A stretch of 64,000 nt of DNA from Thiodiazotropha sp040507035 (GCA_040507035.1 JBEVVR010000042.1:1-64000), one strand, 5' to 3'; counted from the stretch's first letter, positions 35,735 to 46,002 are shown. The notes: a model not told the origin generated them from the letters alone. Program-made: numbers and translations.

Positions 35735-35764
35735 ATTGGCGTTTATTCGCGTTTATTTGCGGAC
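35735..35764 (-). repeat. Dispersed repeat copy (GTCCGCAAATAAACGC type)
   Basis: The minus strand reads GTCCGCAAATAAACGCGAAT then AAACGCCAAT, downstream of the nrdJ stop. It is the most diverged of the three copies. Confidence 0.65.
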
Positions 35765-35847
35765 ACAAGCAATCAAAACAAACACCATTCACCAGCAATT
35801 TTTTTCCAAAAGCCAACTCAAGTTAGATGACGTGACTGTGTAGCAAA

Positions 35848-37620
35848 TCAGTCCGGCTCACACTCGAAATGTGAACAGTGATGACCTGTCTCATCGGTAC
35901 GCGAAAGTATCTCCCCACTGACAGGATTGGGTCTGAAGGTTGTACAGCCTTTTAAGCCCAGTTTATGGGCATCTTTGTAGATTGATTTGAATGCTTCATA
36001 GGGAAAGTCGGTTGGAATATTGATGGTCTTCGAAATGGCGCTATCCACGTAGGGCTGGAGTACAGACTGCATCTCTAGATGCTCCCGGGGTGACAAACCG
36101 GCGCTATCGACAAAGGCCTTGGGCAGAGGCTTGCCAGGGTTGAACTTTTGCCATAGCCGCCAGGCATAATCGGACAAATCGTACTCTTTATACTGAGCGG
36201 ATGCCTGCCTGACACTGCGCCGGTAGTTAAAGGCGTAGACCGGCTCGATGCCACTGCTGACATTGTTCGCCAGCAGACTGATGGTGCCCGCCGGAGCGAT
36301 GGCGGTGAGGTGGCTGTTGCGGATACCATGGCGCGCTATGCCCTGCTGGATATCATCGGGCAGAGTACCGATAAACTGGCTATGCAGATAGGCATTCTCT
36401 TCAAAATAGGGGAAACAACCCCTCTCCTTGGCCAATTCGATGGAGCTTCTGTAGGCCATGTGGCAGATATGAGCCATTATTTTTGCGGCCTCTTGCCTCG
36501 CCTCTTCCTCGGCATAGTGCAGGCCGAGCATGATCAGACTGTCCGCGAGGCCGGTAATACCCAGTCCGATCCTTCTTGTGCTCTGGGCCTGCTTGCGTTG
36601 CGCCGGCAACGGATAGTGCGACAGATCGATTACATTATCCAGAAAACGCACAGCCATTTCGACGCTGCGCTGCAGTGCCGGATAGTCGATTGCCGAAGAT
36701 TCGCTGAATGGCTGTGTCACGAAACGGGTCAGATTCAGCGATCCCAAATTGCAGGCACCATAGGCCGGCAACGGGATCTCCCCACAGGGATTGGTGGTGC
36801 TGATCCACTCCCGATCGTAGAGATTGTTCATGCGGTTGATGGTATCGATGAACAACACACCCGGCTCGGCATAGTCATAGGTCGCCCGCATGATTCGCTC
36901 CCATAACTCACGGGCCCTGACCACACGCACCACATTGTCTCCGCCTGCCTCGTCCAACTCCTTTACTGGAAACAGCAGCGGCCAATCCTCATCCCCGTCG
37001 ACGGCCACCATGAAGCGATCGCTGATCTGCACCGAGAGATTGAAATGGCGCAATTGATCCGGCTCGCTCTTGGCATCGATGAAGCGTTCGATATCGGGAT
37101 GGTCGCAACGCAGGCTCGCCATCATGGCACCCCGCCTCGATGTGGTGGATACCAGAGTGTCGCACATGGCATCCCAGATGCGCATGAAGGAGACCGGCCC
37201 TGATGCAATACCGCCAACCCGTTTCGTTGTGGAACCATAGGGGCGCAGACAGGAAAAATCGTAGCCTATCCCCCCACCCTGCTGCATGGTCAACGCCCCC
37301 TGCCGAAGCGCCGCGAAAATCCCCTCCAGGGAGTCCTCGACAGGCCCTATGACAAAGCAGTTGGACAGGGTAACCTCATGGGCCACACCGGTGCCCGCCA
37401 GGATCCGCCCCCCCGGGAGGAATGCGAAGTCCTCGAGGATTCTGATGAAACGAGCGCGCCAGGCCTCTCTCTGTTGCGTCTCAATCCCGGCAACCCCTTC
37501 TGCTATCCGTTGCCAGCTCTTTTCGATACTCCCCTCGACACCCCCGCCCGGCTCACGGTAACGATATTTGCTGTCCCAGATGTCGTGGGCAATCTCTGAT
37601 TGAAAAGGTGCCTGTAGCAT
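35848..37620 (-). CDS. nrdJ: Adenosylcobalamin-dependent (class II) ribonucleotide reductase
   Basis: 590 residues. RNR large-subunit fold: TLSNCFVIGP (active-site Cys), SLRCDHPDIERFIDAK, NPCGEIPLPAYGACNLGSLNL (NxCxE catalytic loop and the partner Cys), and a final HCSHFECEPD redox Cys pair. The length fits the short class II type that needs coenzyme B12 and works with or without oxygen. No cobalamin riboswitch was evident in the short upstream gap. Confidence 0.9.
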   Translation of the reverse strand: MLQAPFQSEIAHDIWDSKYRYREPGGGVEGSIEKSWQRIAEGVAGIETQQREAWRARFIRILEDFAFLPGGRILAGTGVAHEVTLSNCFVIGPVEDSLEGIFAALRQGALTMQQGGGIGYDFSCLRPYGSTTKRVGGIASGPVSFMRIWDAMCDTLVSTTSRRGAMMASLRCDHPDIERFIDAKSEPDQLRHFNLSVQISDRFMVAVDGDEDWPLLFPVKELDEAGGDNVVRVVRARELWERIMRATYDYAEPGVLFIDTINRMNNLYDREWISTTNPCGEIPLPAYGACNLGSLNLTRFVTQPFSESSAIDYPALQRSVEMAVRFLDNVIDLSHYPLPAQRKQAQSTRRIGLGITGLADSLIMLGLHYAEEEARQEAAKIMAHICHMAYRSSIELAKERGCFPYFEENAYLHSQFIGTLPDDIQQGIARHGIRNSHLTAIAPAGTISLLANNVSSGIEPVYAFNYRRSVRQASAQYKEYDLSDYAWRLWQKFNPGKPLPKAFVDSAGLSPREHLEMQSVLQPYVDSAISKTINIPTDFPYEAFKSIYKDAHKLGLKGCTTFRPNPVSGEILSRTDETGHHCSHFECEPD

Positions 37621-37703
37621 CGCTTTCGCCTCGCCTCAGCTGTAGAGTGGCAGCTCTGCGTACCGGGCGCTGGTGCCAATTGGTTTCAGATCGGGTTGAC
37701 ACC

Positions 37704-38372
37704 TCAGATCCCTGCAGGCTCATCCCTTCGCGTCAGTGGTACGAAGGCCACCCCCAGAATCTCCTTTTTGCTGACCTCGCCCGAAGCGCTCTTCTCCACC
37801 AGGAGAAGATTCTGATAGTCATAGGGACGACCCAGTGGTATCACCAGCCGTCCCCCCGGCCGCAACTGTTCGATCAGCGACGGCGGGATCTCCACGGCAG
37901 CGGCAGTGACTATGATAGCGTCGTAGGGGGCATGTTCCGGCCAGCCGTAGTAGCCATCGGTACAGCGGCAGGCGATGTTGTGGTAACCCAGGCTCTCCAG
38001 GGTCTTCGCCGCCCGCTCAGCGAGGGTTTCGATGATCTCCAGGGAGTAGACCTGCCTTACCACTCGGGAGAGTACTGCCGCCTGATAACCGGAACCGGTA
38101 CCGACCTCCAACACCACATCATCCCCATCGACCTCTAGCAGATCTGTCATCAAGGCGACGATGTAGGGCTGAGATATCGTCTGTCCACAACCGATCGGCA
38201 GGGGACCGTTGTTATAGGCGAAACGGCGCTCCTCTTCGGGTACGAAGGCCTCCCTTGGCACCAGACGGATGGCGTCCATCACTGATTCACTCAAGGCGGA
38301 TCGGCCTATCATACGGCGGGTATAGGCCACTTCCCGTTCGATATCACTGATCATCTGCAGCTGATCTGACAT
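37704..38372 (-). CDS. pcm: Protein-L-isoaspartate O-methyltransferase
   Basis: 222 residues. Family motifs include FVPEEERRFAYNNGPLPIG, QTISQPYIVALM, the SAM-binding VLEVGTGSGYQAAVLS, and YDAIIVTAAAVEIPPSLIEQL. It repairs isoaspartyl residues in aged proteins. The ATG at 38372 is preferred over the GTG three bases upstream. It is 83 bp downstream of nrdJ's start, on the same strand, and 66 bp after the zinc-ribbon gene. Confidence 0.92.
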   Translation of the reverse strand: MSDQLQMISDIEREVAYTRRMIGRSALSESVMDAIRLVPREAFVPEEERRFAYNNGPLPIGCGQTISQPYIVALMTDLLEVDGDDVVLEVGTGSGYQAAVLSRVVRQVYSLEIIETLAERAAKTLESLGYHNIACRCTDGYYGWPEHAPYDAIIVTAAAVEIPPSLIEQLRPGGRLVIPLGRPYDYQNLLLVEKSASGEVSKKEILGVAFVPLTRRDEPAGI

Positions 38373-38438
38373 CACCCTTCACCCTTGGACGTCCACTGTC
38401 GAAACAGTGAATCCGGTGAACAACCTCCCCAGCTGTTG

Positions 38439-38942
38439 CTAACGAGACCAGCTGGCCCGTACCTGTCCCGACTCTTCGGGAAAATGAACATGGAGCTCCC
38501 CCCGATAGGCTTTTTTAAGCGCCTCGCCAACTCCTTTAGGCAGATGGAACTCGGTGAAAGTGATCTCCATATCGCCAGACTCCATGGTATGGGTATCGAT
38601 AATGCGTTGTAGCGGATGCCGGGTCCGCTGTTTCTCCACATGATTATGAACCAGACGCATGATCTCCTTTCTATGTTCGTTGAAAAAGTCGCCACTAAGG
38701 GTGAGATACCCGGCAGGCACCCGGTCATGGATACGTTGGCAGGCGGGGCAACGGGTCTCCTTGGCCTCATCCGGCAGGGTCTCCTGCCACTGCCAGCGTC
38801 CAGCGGAATAGACCGCGCCACAGATCTGGCAAAGGGTGGGATCGGAAAGTTTATGATCAATTCTGTAAGCATCCATGCTCCGCTCCTTGAGTAGTCTGTC
38901 CCTTCTCTTGATGGATGTATGATTAGTCAGTCGAGACATCAT
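38439..38942 (-). CDS. BCAM0308-type zinc-ribbon protein
   Basis: 167 residues. The N-terminal basic segment (IKRRDRLLKERSMDAYRID) is followed by a zinc ribbon (CQICGAVY and RCPACQRIHDRVPAGYLTL) and a C-terminal KIY-type region (MEITFTEFHLPKGVGEALKKAYRGELHVHF). This layout matches the uncharacterised BCAM0308 family, which often sits near stress and redox genes. An AGGAGG ribosome site precedes the ATG. Confidence 0.7.
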   Translation of the reverse strand: MMSRLTNHTSIKRRDRLLKERSMDAYRIDHKLSDPTLCQICGAVYSAGRWQWQETLPDEAKETRCPACQRIHDRVPAGYLTLSGDFFNEHRKEIMRLVHNHVEKQRTRHPLQRIIDTHTMESGDMEITFTEFHLPKGVGEALKKAYRGELHVHFPEESGQVRASWSR

Positions 38943-39184
38943 GGCAACCTCCTGGCGAGATGGCGTTAATGATCTCTTTTTCTTGTTCTACCTTAATTGT
39001 AGCTCGAAGACGGCAATATTGATGGGTGAATAGAGGCATGAATTTTCACCGAAATCGGTTCACAACGCTGCCTATTTTCTGCCTATCCGCTCAGATTTAC
39101 CCCAAAGAGTGAGTAGAAACTAGGCTATAAACATTCGGCCCTTAAAGCTGTTAAGATAGCGAAAACCCTAGGGAGACCTTCGCC

Positions 39185-41044
39185 ATGACCACGAAACACG
39201 ATGGAGCCACTCGCACTAGTAATAAGAGACTTCTAGCCTGGGTTGAAGAAATCGCTCGGTTATGCAATCCGGATAGGGTCTATTGGTGCGACGGTTCTCA
39301 GGAGGAGTATGACCGCTTGTGTGAAGAGATGGTGAAGAACGGCACCTTTACTCGCCTCAACCCGGAGAAACGCCCCAACAGTTATCTGGCCCGTTCCCAT
39401 CCAAGCGACGTGGCCCGCGTTGAGGAGCGCACTTATATCTGTTCAGAAAAGGAGGAAGACGCCGGCCCAACCAACAACTGGATGGATCCGAAGCAGATGA
39501 AGGGAATCCTCCAGGGCCTGTTCAAAGATTGTATGCGGGGAAGAACCTTGTATGTGATCCCCTTCAGCATGGGACCCCTTGGTTCGCATATTGCGCACAT
39601 CGGTGTTGAGATTTCGGACTCCGCTTATGTCGCGGTAAACCAGCGCATCATGACCCGCATGGGTCAGCAGGTACTCGATGTATTGGGTGATGATGGTGAG
39701 TTCGTCCCTTGTGTACACTCTGTTGGCGCACCCCTGCAACCAGGAGAAGACGATGTCCCCTGGCCCTGTGCTGGAAACATTGAGGATAAATATATTACCC
39801 ACTTTCCCGAGACCAGGGAGATCTGGTCTTTCGGCAGCGGTTATGGCGGCAATGCCTTGCTGGGCAAAAAGTGCCTTGCACTGCGCATCGCCTCGGTGAT
39901 GGGACGGGATGAGGGCTGGCTCGCCGAACACATGCTGATCATGGGCGTTGAAACACCCGAGAAAAAGAAGGTCTATGTGGCAGCGGCCTTCCCCAGCGCC
40001 TGCGGCAAAACCAATTTCGCCATGCTCAAGTCGCCCAAAGGTTTCGAGGAGTGGAAGGTCACTACCATCGGTGACGACATTGCCTGGATAAAGCCGAATC
40101 CCGAGGATGGTAAATTTTATGCCATCAATCCCGAGTATGGCCTGTTCGGGGTTGCGCCCGGCACCAATGAATCATCAAATGCCAACGCCATCGCCGCCTT
40201 GAAGGAGAATTGTATCTTCACCAACTGCGCCCTGACCGATGATGGCGATATTTGGTGGGAGGGGCTGACGGAAGATCCTCCTGAACACATGATCGATTGG
40301 CGCGGCGATGACTGGACGGTAGGTTGTGGTCGCCCTGCAGCCCACCCCAATGCGCGTTTTACAGCACCTGCCGCCGCCTGTCCTTCCATTGATCCGGAGT
40401 GGGAGAATCCTGCCGGTGTGCCGATCACCGCGTTTCTGTTTGGCGGTCGTGTCAGCCATAACTTCCCCTTGGTATTTCAGAGCTACAACTGGGAACATGG
40501 CGTCTACATGGCCGCCACCATGGGTTCAGAGGCAACCGCAGCTGCCATCGGTCAAGCCGCCATGCGCCGCGATCCCATGGCGATGCTACCCTTCTGTGGT
40601 TACAACATGGCGGAGTACCTGAAACACTGGTTGCGTATCGGGCGTAAAAACGTTGCCACTCCACCGGCCATATTCCGGGTCAACTGGTTTCGCAAGGACG
40701 AGCACGGTCGTTTCATCTGGCCGGGATTCAGCGAGAACATGCGAGTGCTGAAATGGGTCGTGGACCGTTGCAATGGCTCCGGTCACGCTGTGGAGAGCCC
40801 CTTGGGCTGGGTGCCTTCGCATAATTCCTTGAACTGGGAAGGACTCGATTTCAACAAAGCAGACTTCTTTGAGATCATGAATATCGATCGCGAAATAGCC
40901 CGCCACGAAACCATCGATCAGGAAGAGTTGTTTACTCGTTTTGGAGACCACCTGCCAAGGGAAATGGAACTAGAGCGGGAGCTGCAGCTGGCGCGGTTAT
41001 ACCACTCCCCAAAATATTGGGATCTGTCTGCTACCTGTGATTGA
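39185..41044 (+). CDS. pckG: Phosphoenolpyruvate carboxykinase (GTP)
   Basis: 619 residues, standard for the GTP form. The kinase loop FPSACGKTNFAML and metal site TIGDDIAWIK are intact; RWDRHGV-like nucleotide sites are replaced by the usual FRVNWFRKDEHGRFIWPGF. It converts oxaloacetate and GTP to PEP and CO2 (or the reverse). In an autotroph it may work in either gluconeogenic or anaplerotic direction. A GGGAGA ribosome site precedes the ATG. It stands alone. Confidence 0.95.
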   Translation: MTTKHDGATRTSNKRLLAWVEEIARLCNPDRVYWCDGSQEEYDRLCEEMVKNGTFTRLNPEKRPNSYLARSHPSDVARVEERTYICSEKEEDAGPTNNWMDPKQMKGILQGLFKDCMRGRTLYVIPFSMGPLGSHIAHIGVEISDSAYVAVNQRIMTRMGQQVLDVLGDDGEFVPCVHSVGAPLQPGEDDVPWPCAGNIEDKYITHFPETREIWSFGSGYGGNALLGKKCLALRIASVMGRDEGWLAEHMLIMGVETPEKKKVYVAAAFPSACGKTNFAMLKSPKGFEEWKVTTIGDDIAWIKPNPEDGKFYAINPEYGLFGVAPGTNESSNANAIAALKENCIFTNCALTDDGDIWWEGLTEDPPEHMIDWRGDDWTVGCGRPAAHPNARFTAPAAACPSIDPEWENPAGVPITAFLFGGRVSHNFPLVFQSYNWEHGVYMAATMGSEATAAAIGQAAMRRDPMAMLPFCGYNMAEYLKHWLRIGRKNVATPPAIFRVNWFRKDEHGRFIWPGFSENMRVLKWVVDRCNGSGHAVESPLGWVPSHNSLNWEGLDFNKADFFEIMNIDREIARHETIDQEELFTRFGDHLPREMELERELQLARLYHSPKYWDLSATCD

Positions 41045-41416
41045 CTGAAGTAGTAGTCTAATCCTTGGGCTCCGCTGACCGGTAGTTCCCACTTCTCGAG
41101 CACTGTCGGTCGGGACCCCACCTGCCAAACCCTCTTACTGTAAAGAATCGATATAAAAAGCATCAACAAGAATGAAGTCGCTCACAATTTAGAAAATACG
41201 AGTGTCAATTGCTCGATTTTTGGTTTTCAGATAGTTGCAACCATCCTGGGGTTTATCGATTATAAGGCCACAATCGCAGCAAAGCTGTACTGAGGCAGAT
41301 GACTAACAGATGGTTTTCTCGAGCACAATGCTATCTGCTGTTGATTGAAGTGGAGTGTTCAACTGTTCGTTGATATGCCGGGTAAATTGCTGCTCGCCAT
41401 GGAGGGAGAATAACCG
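41045..41416. other. Gene-free region after pckG
   Basis: 372 bp. I see no terminator with a U-run, no repeat and no protein-like frame. It should hold the promoter of the beta-helix gene. Confidence 0.4.
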
Positions 41417-42442
41417 ATGAAGCAACTGGCATCACTGTTAATAGTCTGTGCGATGCACTCACCAGCCCAATCCGCTCCCCCCAGCCCACCAATACTCTTC
41501 ATCGAGGGCGGCGTCAGCGTCGCACCCCCCGAGTCAGCTCCGGCTCCTCAATATCGCGGCATCCCCGATCCGTCAGAGATGCTGGGTTTTGATGTCAGGG
41601 CCGAGTATGACACGAGCGAAGTGGCCACGGGTTCCCACGGCACGGAAACCTTGGGATGTAGCGGTACCGCGTCACAGCCTTGTTTGATCGACGCCTCGGG
41701 TGCAACTTTTCAGAAACTCACAATTACCGGTGAGTACCTTATTCTGCAGGGTGGCACAGTGAATGCCGGAGCTGGCGGCGGCCCGCACCTTGACGTCAAC
41801 TGCAGTTATTGCGTGATCCGTGACCTAGAGGTATCTGGCCCCGGCGTTGATTCAGGACATTCAAGCGCGGTCAGCATGAACTCATTCAGCGTCTGGATTG
41901 GGGGCGCCATTCATGGCTTCGGAGAAAACAGCACTAGCGCACGGGAACAGGATTATCATGGCATTAAAGTCATGGTTGATGATGTCTGGATTCTCGATGC
42001 CGAGATCTATGATAACAGTGGTGATTCAGTTCAAATCGGCGATGCAAGCCGCGGATCGGCATCCAGGGTCTACATCGGCGGGGGGTATTTTCACCACAAC
42101 AGGGAAAATGCGGTAGACATAAAAGACTCCCACGACGTTGTTGTATCCGGGGTCACCATGGAGGGATTCCGACCGACGAGTTCAAGCCCCGGCGAGGCAC
42201 TGATCGTACACGACGATGCCTATGATGCGCGGATTTACGACAATGTCATTCGTGACTCCACACTCGGCATGGTCTCTTCCGGCTTATCCGGCCACATCAT
42301 CAATGGCAATGATATCGTTGCACTCTCGGTTGGGATTCAGTTGCGAAATACGCGAAATATTACAGTGACAGACAATACCGTGTCGGCGCCAACGCCAATT
42401 GAGGTACAGGGCGGTATTAGCGGTAGTGTCCAGGATCAATAA
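41417..42442 (+). CDS. Secreted right-handed parallel beta-helix protein
   Basis: 341 residues. Signal peptide (MKQLASLLIVCAMHSPAQSA) then repeated short strands with N, G and hydrophobic turns (LILQGGTVNA, CVIRDLEVSG, VWILDAEIYDNSGD, VVVSGVTMEGF, ARIYDNVIRDS, ITVTDNTVSA), the pattern of pectate-lyase/NosD-type helices. Two Cys pairs (GCSGTASQPC and VNCSYC) may stabilise the cap. No catalytic site was identified, so a polysaccharide target is only possible. Confidence 0.75.
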   Translation: MKQLASLLIVCAMHSPAQSAPPSPPILFIEGGVSVAPPESAPAPQYRGIPDPSEMLGFDVRAEYDTSEVATGSHGTETLGCSGTASQPCLIDASGATFQKLTITGEYLILQGGTVNAGAGGGPHLDVNCSYCVIRDLEVSGPGVDSGHSSAVSMNSFSVWIGGAIHGFGENSTSAREQDYHGIKVMVDDVWILDAEIYDNSGDSVQIGDASRGSASRVYIGGGYFHHNRENAVDIKDSHDVVVSGVTMEGFRPTSSSPGEALIVHDDAYDARIYDNVIRDSTLGMVSSGLSGHIINGNDIVALSVGIQLRNTRNITVTDNTVSAPTPIEVQGGISGSVQDQ

Positions 42443-42468
42443 AACCCGATTTCCGGGAGTCAAAGCGA

Positions 42469-43422
42469 TTAAGACTCAGCCAACATCGCTTTGACCACCC
42501 CATTCCATCCCAATGCCAGATTGGTGCGGTTGTACCCCCCGCCACCAAGGGCGATGAAACGCCCGTTACACAACTCGTTCGCAAGCTTGCAAAGCTGACC
42601 GGCGGCATATTGATGCGCTGCAGGAGTAAATGCCATGTGAGTGATCGGATCTCCCTGGATACTGTCGGCACCCGCCTGAAGTATGATCAGCTCCGGTTTT
42701 TGCTGGCGAATGAAGTCTTCAACCAGCGGCCAGACACGATGAAAATGGGCGTCATCGGCCAAAGGCGGCAGGGGTACATTGAGCTTACAGCCCCTGGCCT
42801 CCCCTTTTCCCGTCTCTTCCACCGCACCGGTACCCGGATAGAGAAAGCGACCGTCCTCATGAATATCGGCAAAGATCAGATCGGGATCGGATTCGAAGGC
42901 ATAGAACACGCCATCCCCATGATGGGCGTCGATATCGACATAGGCAATACGACGTATGCCAAATCTGTTCCTCAGATTTTCAATCAATACCCCGGCGTCG
43001 TTGAAGACGCAGAAGCCGGCAGCCGAATTCCGTCGCGCATGATGCAGGCCGGCTATGGGAACGAAGACCTTCGGATGTCTACCTTCGAGGATCATCTGCA
43101 TGCCGTCCAACACCGAACCGACCACATTGCAGGCTGCTTCGTAGATACCGGGAAATGCCGGCGTATCACCAGCATCGAGATAGCCGTTCCCACTCTCTGA
43201 CAATTCCCTAACCCGATCGATGTAGGCCTGGGTGTGAAACTGGATTAGCGCCTCCTGATCACAGAGTTGGGGAGTGGCGATAGCGACCTGTTTGTCCAGC
43301 CCCTGTTTCAAGGTCTCTTTCCAGAAGGAGTGTATGCGGTCCGGACCAAAGGGATGCCCCTCGCCGAAACCGTAGCGACCAAGGGCCTCACCGAAATAGA
43401 GAGTAACCGGTTTTTCGCTCAT
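42469..43422 (-). CDS. Histone deacetylase-family zinc hydrolase (AcuC-like)
   Basis: 317 residues. Conserved metal site and tandem His: PIAGLHHARRNSAAGFCVFND, YVDIDAHHGDGVFYAFES, and LQAGADSIQGDP for the second Asp. The family removes acetyl groups from proteins or polyamines. The opposing beta-helix gene converges with it. The ATG at 43422 is fixed by the family start. Confidence 0.85.
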   Translation of the reverse strand: MSEKPVTLYFGEALGRYGFGEGHPFGPDRIHSFWKETLKQGLDKQVAIATPQLCDQEALIQFHTQAYIDRVRELSESGNGYLDAGDTPAFPGIYEAACNVVGSVLDGMQMILEGRHPKVFVPIAGLHHARRNSAAGFCVFNDAGVLIENLRNRFGIRRIAYVDIDAHHGDGVFYAFESDPDLIFADIHEDGRFLYPGTGAVEETGKGEARGCKLNVPLPPLADDAHFHRVWPLVEDFIRQQKPELIILQAGADSIQGDPITHMAFTPAAHQYAAGQLCKLANELCNGRFIALGGGGYNRTNLALGWNGVVKAMLAES

Positions 43423-43539
43423 CTGGTTGATAGATCCTGGCCAGTGGTTTTGTTGCTAGGCATCGATCTAATACTAGTTCTGATTGCACTAAATCTTTTC
43501 ATGGCTGCCGACGAGTTTATGCAGAAAACCCAAATGAAC

Positions 43540-44070
43540 TCAAACACCACTCGCGCCTATTGATCCTATACGCTTAATTTTTCTCCTCAATTCGAAATAT
43601 AACACCACACCCAACACAATCAATTGCAACACCATGATGATAATCATCCAAAGCGGCATGCTCATGCCGAGGAACACCCACTGGATCTCACCACAGAATC
43701 CGGTCGGTTGAAATAGCGTCGGCAACCACTGATCAAGCTTCAACCAAGCAGGGAACTTGGCATTCACATCACAACTAAACGATTGAATGATACCCAGCTG
43801 CATCCCATAGAGTTCCAACGCCAGATAGAGACACCAACCGGCCGCCAGTGCCCACCCGGCATAACCGATGGATCTTGCTGCTCCAGAGTGTGGAGCACTC
43901 ATACCGATAAGTGCTGAGAAAAAGATACCAAAAACCGCGACCCGCTGGTAGATACAGAGGACACAGGGATCGAGTTTCAAACCATACTGAAAATAGAGTG
44001 CTGCTCCCTCCAGGATTAATGCGCTCAATGCCAATAAGAACCAGGGTATGCGTCGCTGTGTGAATATCAT
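43540..44070 (-). CDS. dsbB: Disulfide bond formation protein DsbB
   Basis: 176 residues, four transmembrane helices. The first periplasmic loop carries the quinone-reactive pair CVLC (LDPCVLCIYQRVAV) and the second the pair in FSCDVNAKF and TGFCGEIQW. DsbB reoxidises DsbA using quinones. No dsbA is adjacent. Confidence 0.92.
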   Translation of the reverse strand: MIFTQRRIPWFLLALSALILEGAALYFQYGLKLDPCVLCIYQRVAVFGIFFSALIGMSAPHSGAARSIGYAGWALAAGWCLYLALELYGMQLGIIQSFSCDVNAKFPAWLKLDQWLPTLFQPTGFCGEIQWVFLGMSMPLWMIIIMVLQLIVLGVVLYFELRRKIKRIGSIGASGV

Positions 44071-44321
44071 TTCTCTCCCATTTCATGCTACGGCTTGATC
44101 AATGGACATACCAAGACTAATCGAGTCCCGCCTTTTGATTAGACATTGATCATTTTCAATGCTCGGGATGTTATCCCGGGTTACTCTGTTTACTGACCTG
44201 GATTATGTGTGGAACCGAAATCACCCTTGACACTAAACCCTGTCACTCTAAACGACCAATCGGCACACAGTCGGTTCCATTAAAAAATCAGCATCGGCGG
44301 GAATCACCCAGTTGCATAACC

Positions 44322-44690
44322 ATGAAAATTGCAGTAACCAGCCAAAATTTCCGCACCATAACCCAACATGCAGGCAAGACGCGTCGCTTCCTGATCTTTG
44401 AACTGGACAAAAGCAGTAGTGAGATAAACCAGCTTGCCCGTCTCAATCTACCAAAGCAGATGTCGATGCATGAATTCCGCGGCGATGACCACCCACTCTT
44501 CAAAATGGACTATCTGATAACTGGTAGCAGCGGCGAGGGTTTTATCCGTCGAATGCAGAATTTCGGTGTTGAGGTGGTGCTAACCGGCGAAGAGGATCCC
44601 CTGACTGCTGTTACCGCGGTGATCGAAGGCAGACCCCTTGCTCCTCCTATCCACAAGCACAACCACTCTCATCCCCCCATCATGCCTTAG
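44322..44690 (+). CDS. NifX/dinitrogenase iron-molybdenum cofactor family protein
   Basis: 122 residues. MKIAVTSQNFRTITQHAGKT, a flexible MSMHEFRGDDHP loop and GFIRRMQNFGVEVVLTGEED match the NifX/NafY/YchN type that holds iron-sulfur or FeMo clusters. A His-rich tail (PPIHKHNHSHPP) could bind metal. No nif structural gene is in the window, so a nitrogenase role is unproven; the neighbouring modABC operon fits a molybdenum theme. Confidence 0.75.
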   Translation: MKIAVTSQNFRTITQHAGKTRRFLIFELDKSSSEINQLARLNLPKQMSMHEFRGDDHPLFKMDYLITGSSGEGFIRRMQNFGVEVVLTGEEDPLTAVTAVIEGRPLAPPIHKHNHSHPPIMP

Positions 44691-44711
44691 CCAGGGACTA
44701 AATAGCCAGAT

Positions 44712-45833
44712 CTAAAAGCCGTAATTGGCCATCAGGCGCACGAAATCACCATCCTCGTGCATATCGGTATAGATAAGCTCCAGAGCCAACTGCTCGTTAA
44801 CTTCGTAGAGGGCATAGTAGTCAGTCTCGTTCGCGCCCTGGTCAAAATCCACATGCAACACACCCAGGATCAATGCCTCAACTCCAGCATACTCTAGGCC
44901 GAACGCTGTCGCCTCCTGGTCCTCGACACCGTCGATGGTATGGTCGTCAGCGGAGGTGAAGTAGGGACCGCCGCCAAAACCATTGGTTACCTTACCTGAT
45001 ACGTCGTTGTAAGCAGCACTGATTGTGAAATCAGCCAGGGTATAGCTACCGCTGATACCCCAGACATCACCATCAGGGCCCGACTCATCGCCGGTATCAT
45101 CCGCTTGCGAGCCAAACTGCAATCCCAGACTAAAGGTATCTGCCTCATACACCCCCTCCAAATAGAACAACTTGGCAAAATCCTTACCCTGGTAGTACCA
45201 ACCCTGCACACTCAGCTGCTCTATACCCTCGTATAGTGCTCCTACCGCGGTCAGGCCGTCATCGCCGTTCATCTCCTTGAAACTCTCTGGGATATCAGCA
45301 TCAACACCAGCCCACTTATCGAGATGGGTGAGATAGAGGGTGGTGGCGGGAATATCGTTATTGCTCAGTAATAGGCCTTGAAAGGTATTCGGCACCATGC
45401 GGATATCGTCGGTGTCGGCGTGGGGAGTATCCAGTTCGAAGCGACCCACACGCAACTGGGTATTGCCCAACTCACCCTGCAGATAGGCCTCCCCCAGGAT
45501 GGAGTAGCTGCCTTTTTCAGAGGAGAAGAAGTCGCCGTTTTCATCATCGAACAGCTCTCCGCTGGTATAGAAGGTCGCCCCTGCGCTCAGCCCGTTCCAG
45601 CTCGGACTGATATAACCCAGCTTGCCACCGATGGCTGAACCGTCAGTCTCGTCACCCACCTCGTCTTCGGCATGGATAAAACCCACTCTGAGATTACCGA
45701 AAACACCCTTTTGTTGATCCGCTGCAGCCTCTCCGCTTAGTCCCCACAACGAGCTTGCAAGCAGCGGAATAATGCTAAGCTTTACCAACACAGACACCTT
45801 ACCGACTTCAGTCAGTCCTCTTCTTTGCATCAT
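44712..45833 (-). CDS. Outer-membrane porin-like protein under a Fur box
   Basis: 373 residues. Signal peptide around KLSIIPLLASSLWGLSGEAAA; mature protein of repeated amphipathic strands with acidic turns (GDETDGSAIGGKLGYISPSW) and a C-terminal VRLMANYGF closing strand ending in Phe. It resembles the OprD-like or alginate-type porins used for small solutes. The start at 45833 is set by an AAGGGG site 9 bp upstream; the frame continues to 45935 without support. Iron control is inferred from the Fur box. Confidence 0.75.
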   Translation of the reverse strand: MMQRRGLTEVGKVSVLVKLSIIPLLASSLWGLSGEAAADQQKGVFGNLRVGFIHAEDEVGDETDGSAIGGKLGYISPSWNGLSAGATFYTSGELFDDENGDFFSSEKGSYSILGEAYLQGELGNTQLRVGRFELDTPHADTDDIRMVPNTFQGLLLSNNDIPATTLYLTHLDKWAGVDADIPESFKEMNGDDGLTAVGALYEGIEQLSVQGWYYQGKDFAKLFYLEGVYEADTFSLGLQFGSQADDTGDESGPDGDVWGISGSYTLADFTISAAYNDVSGKVTNGFGGGPYFTSADDHTIDGVEDQEATAFGLEYAGVEALILGVLHVDFDQGANETDYYALYEVNEQLALELIYTDMHEDGDFVRLMANYGF

Positions 45834-46002
45834 GATGAACCCCTTCAAAATAAAAAAGACAGGCTTGCTGGCGCTTGCTGGTAGGCCGACGTATAGCATA
45901 AAAAACAGAAAACGAACAGCTAGCTCGATGGGCATTCATCTGCTATCCAGAGGGCCCATTGTGCATCACAAAGAGACAGCTGTTGATCCACTTAAAATAA
46001 AT

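Noticed and set aside
37621..37703. Possible cobalamin riboswitch before the B12-dependent nrdJ
   Set aside because: The upstream gap is short and no B12-box or conserved helix pattern is visible.
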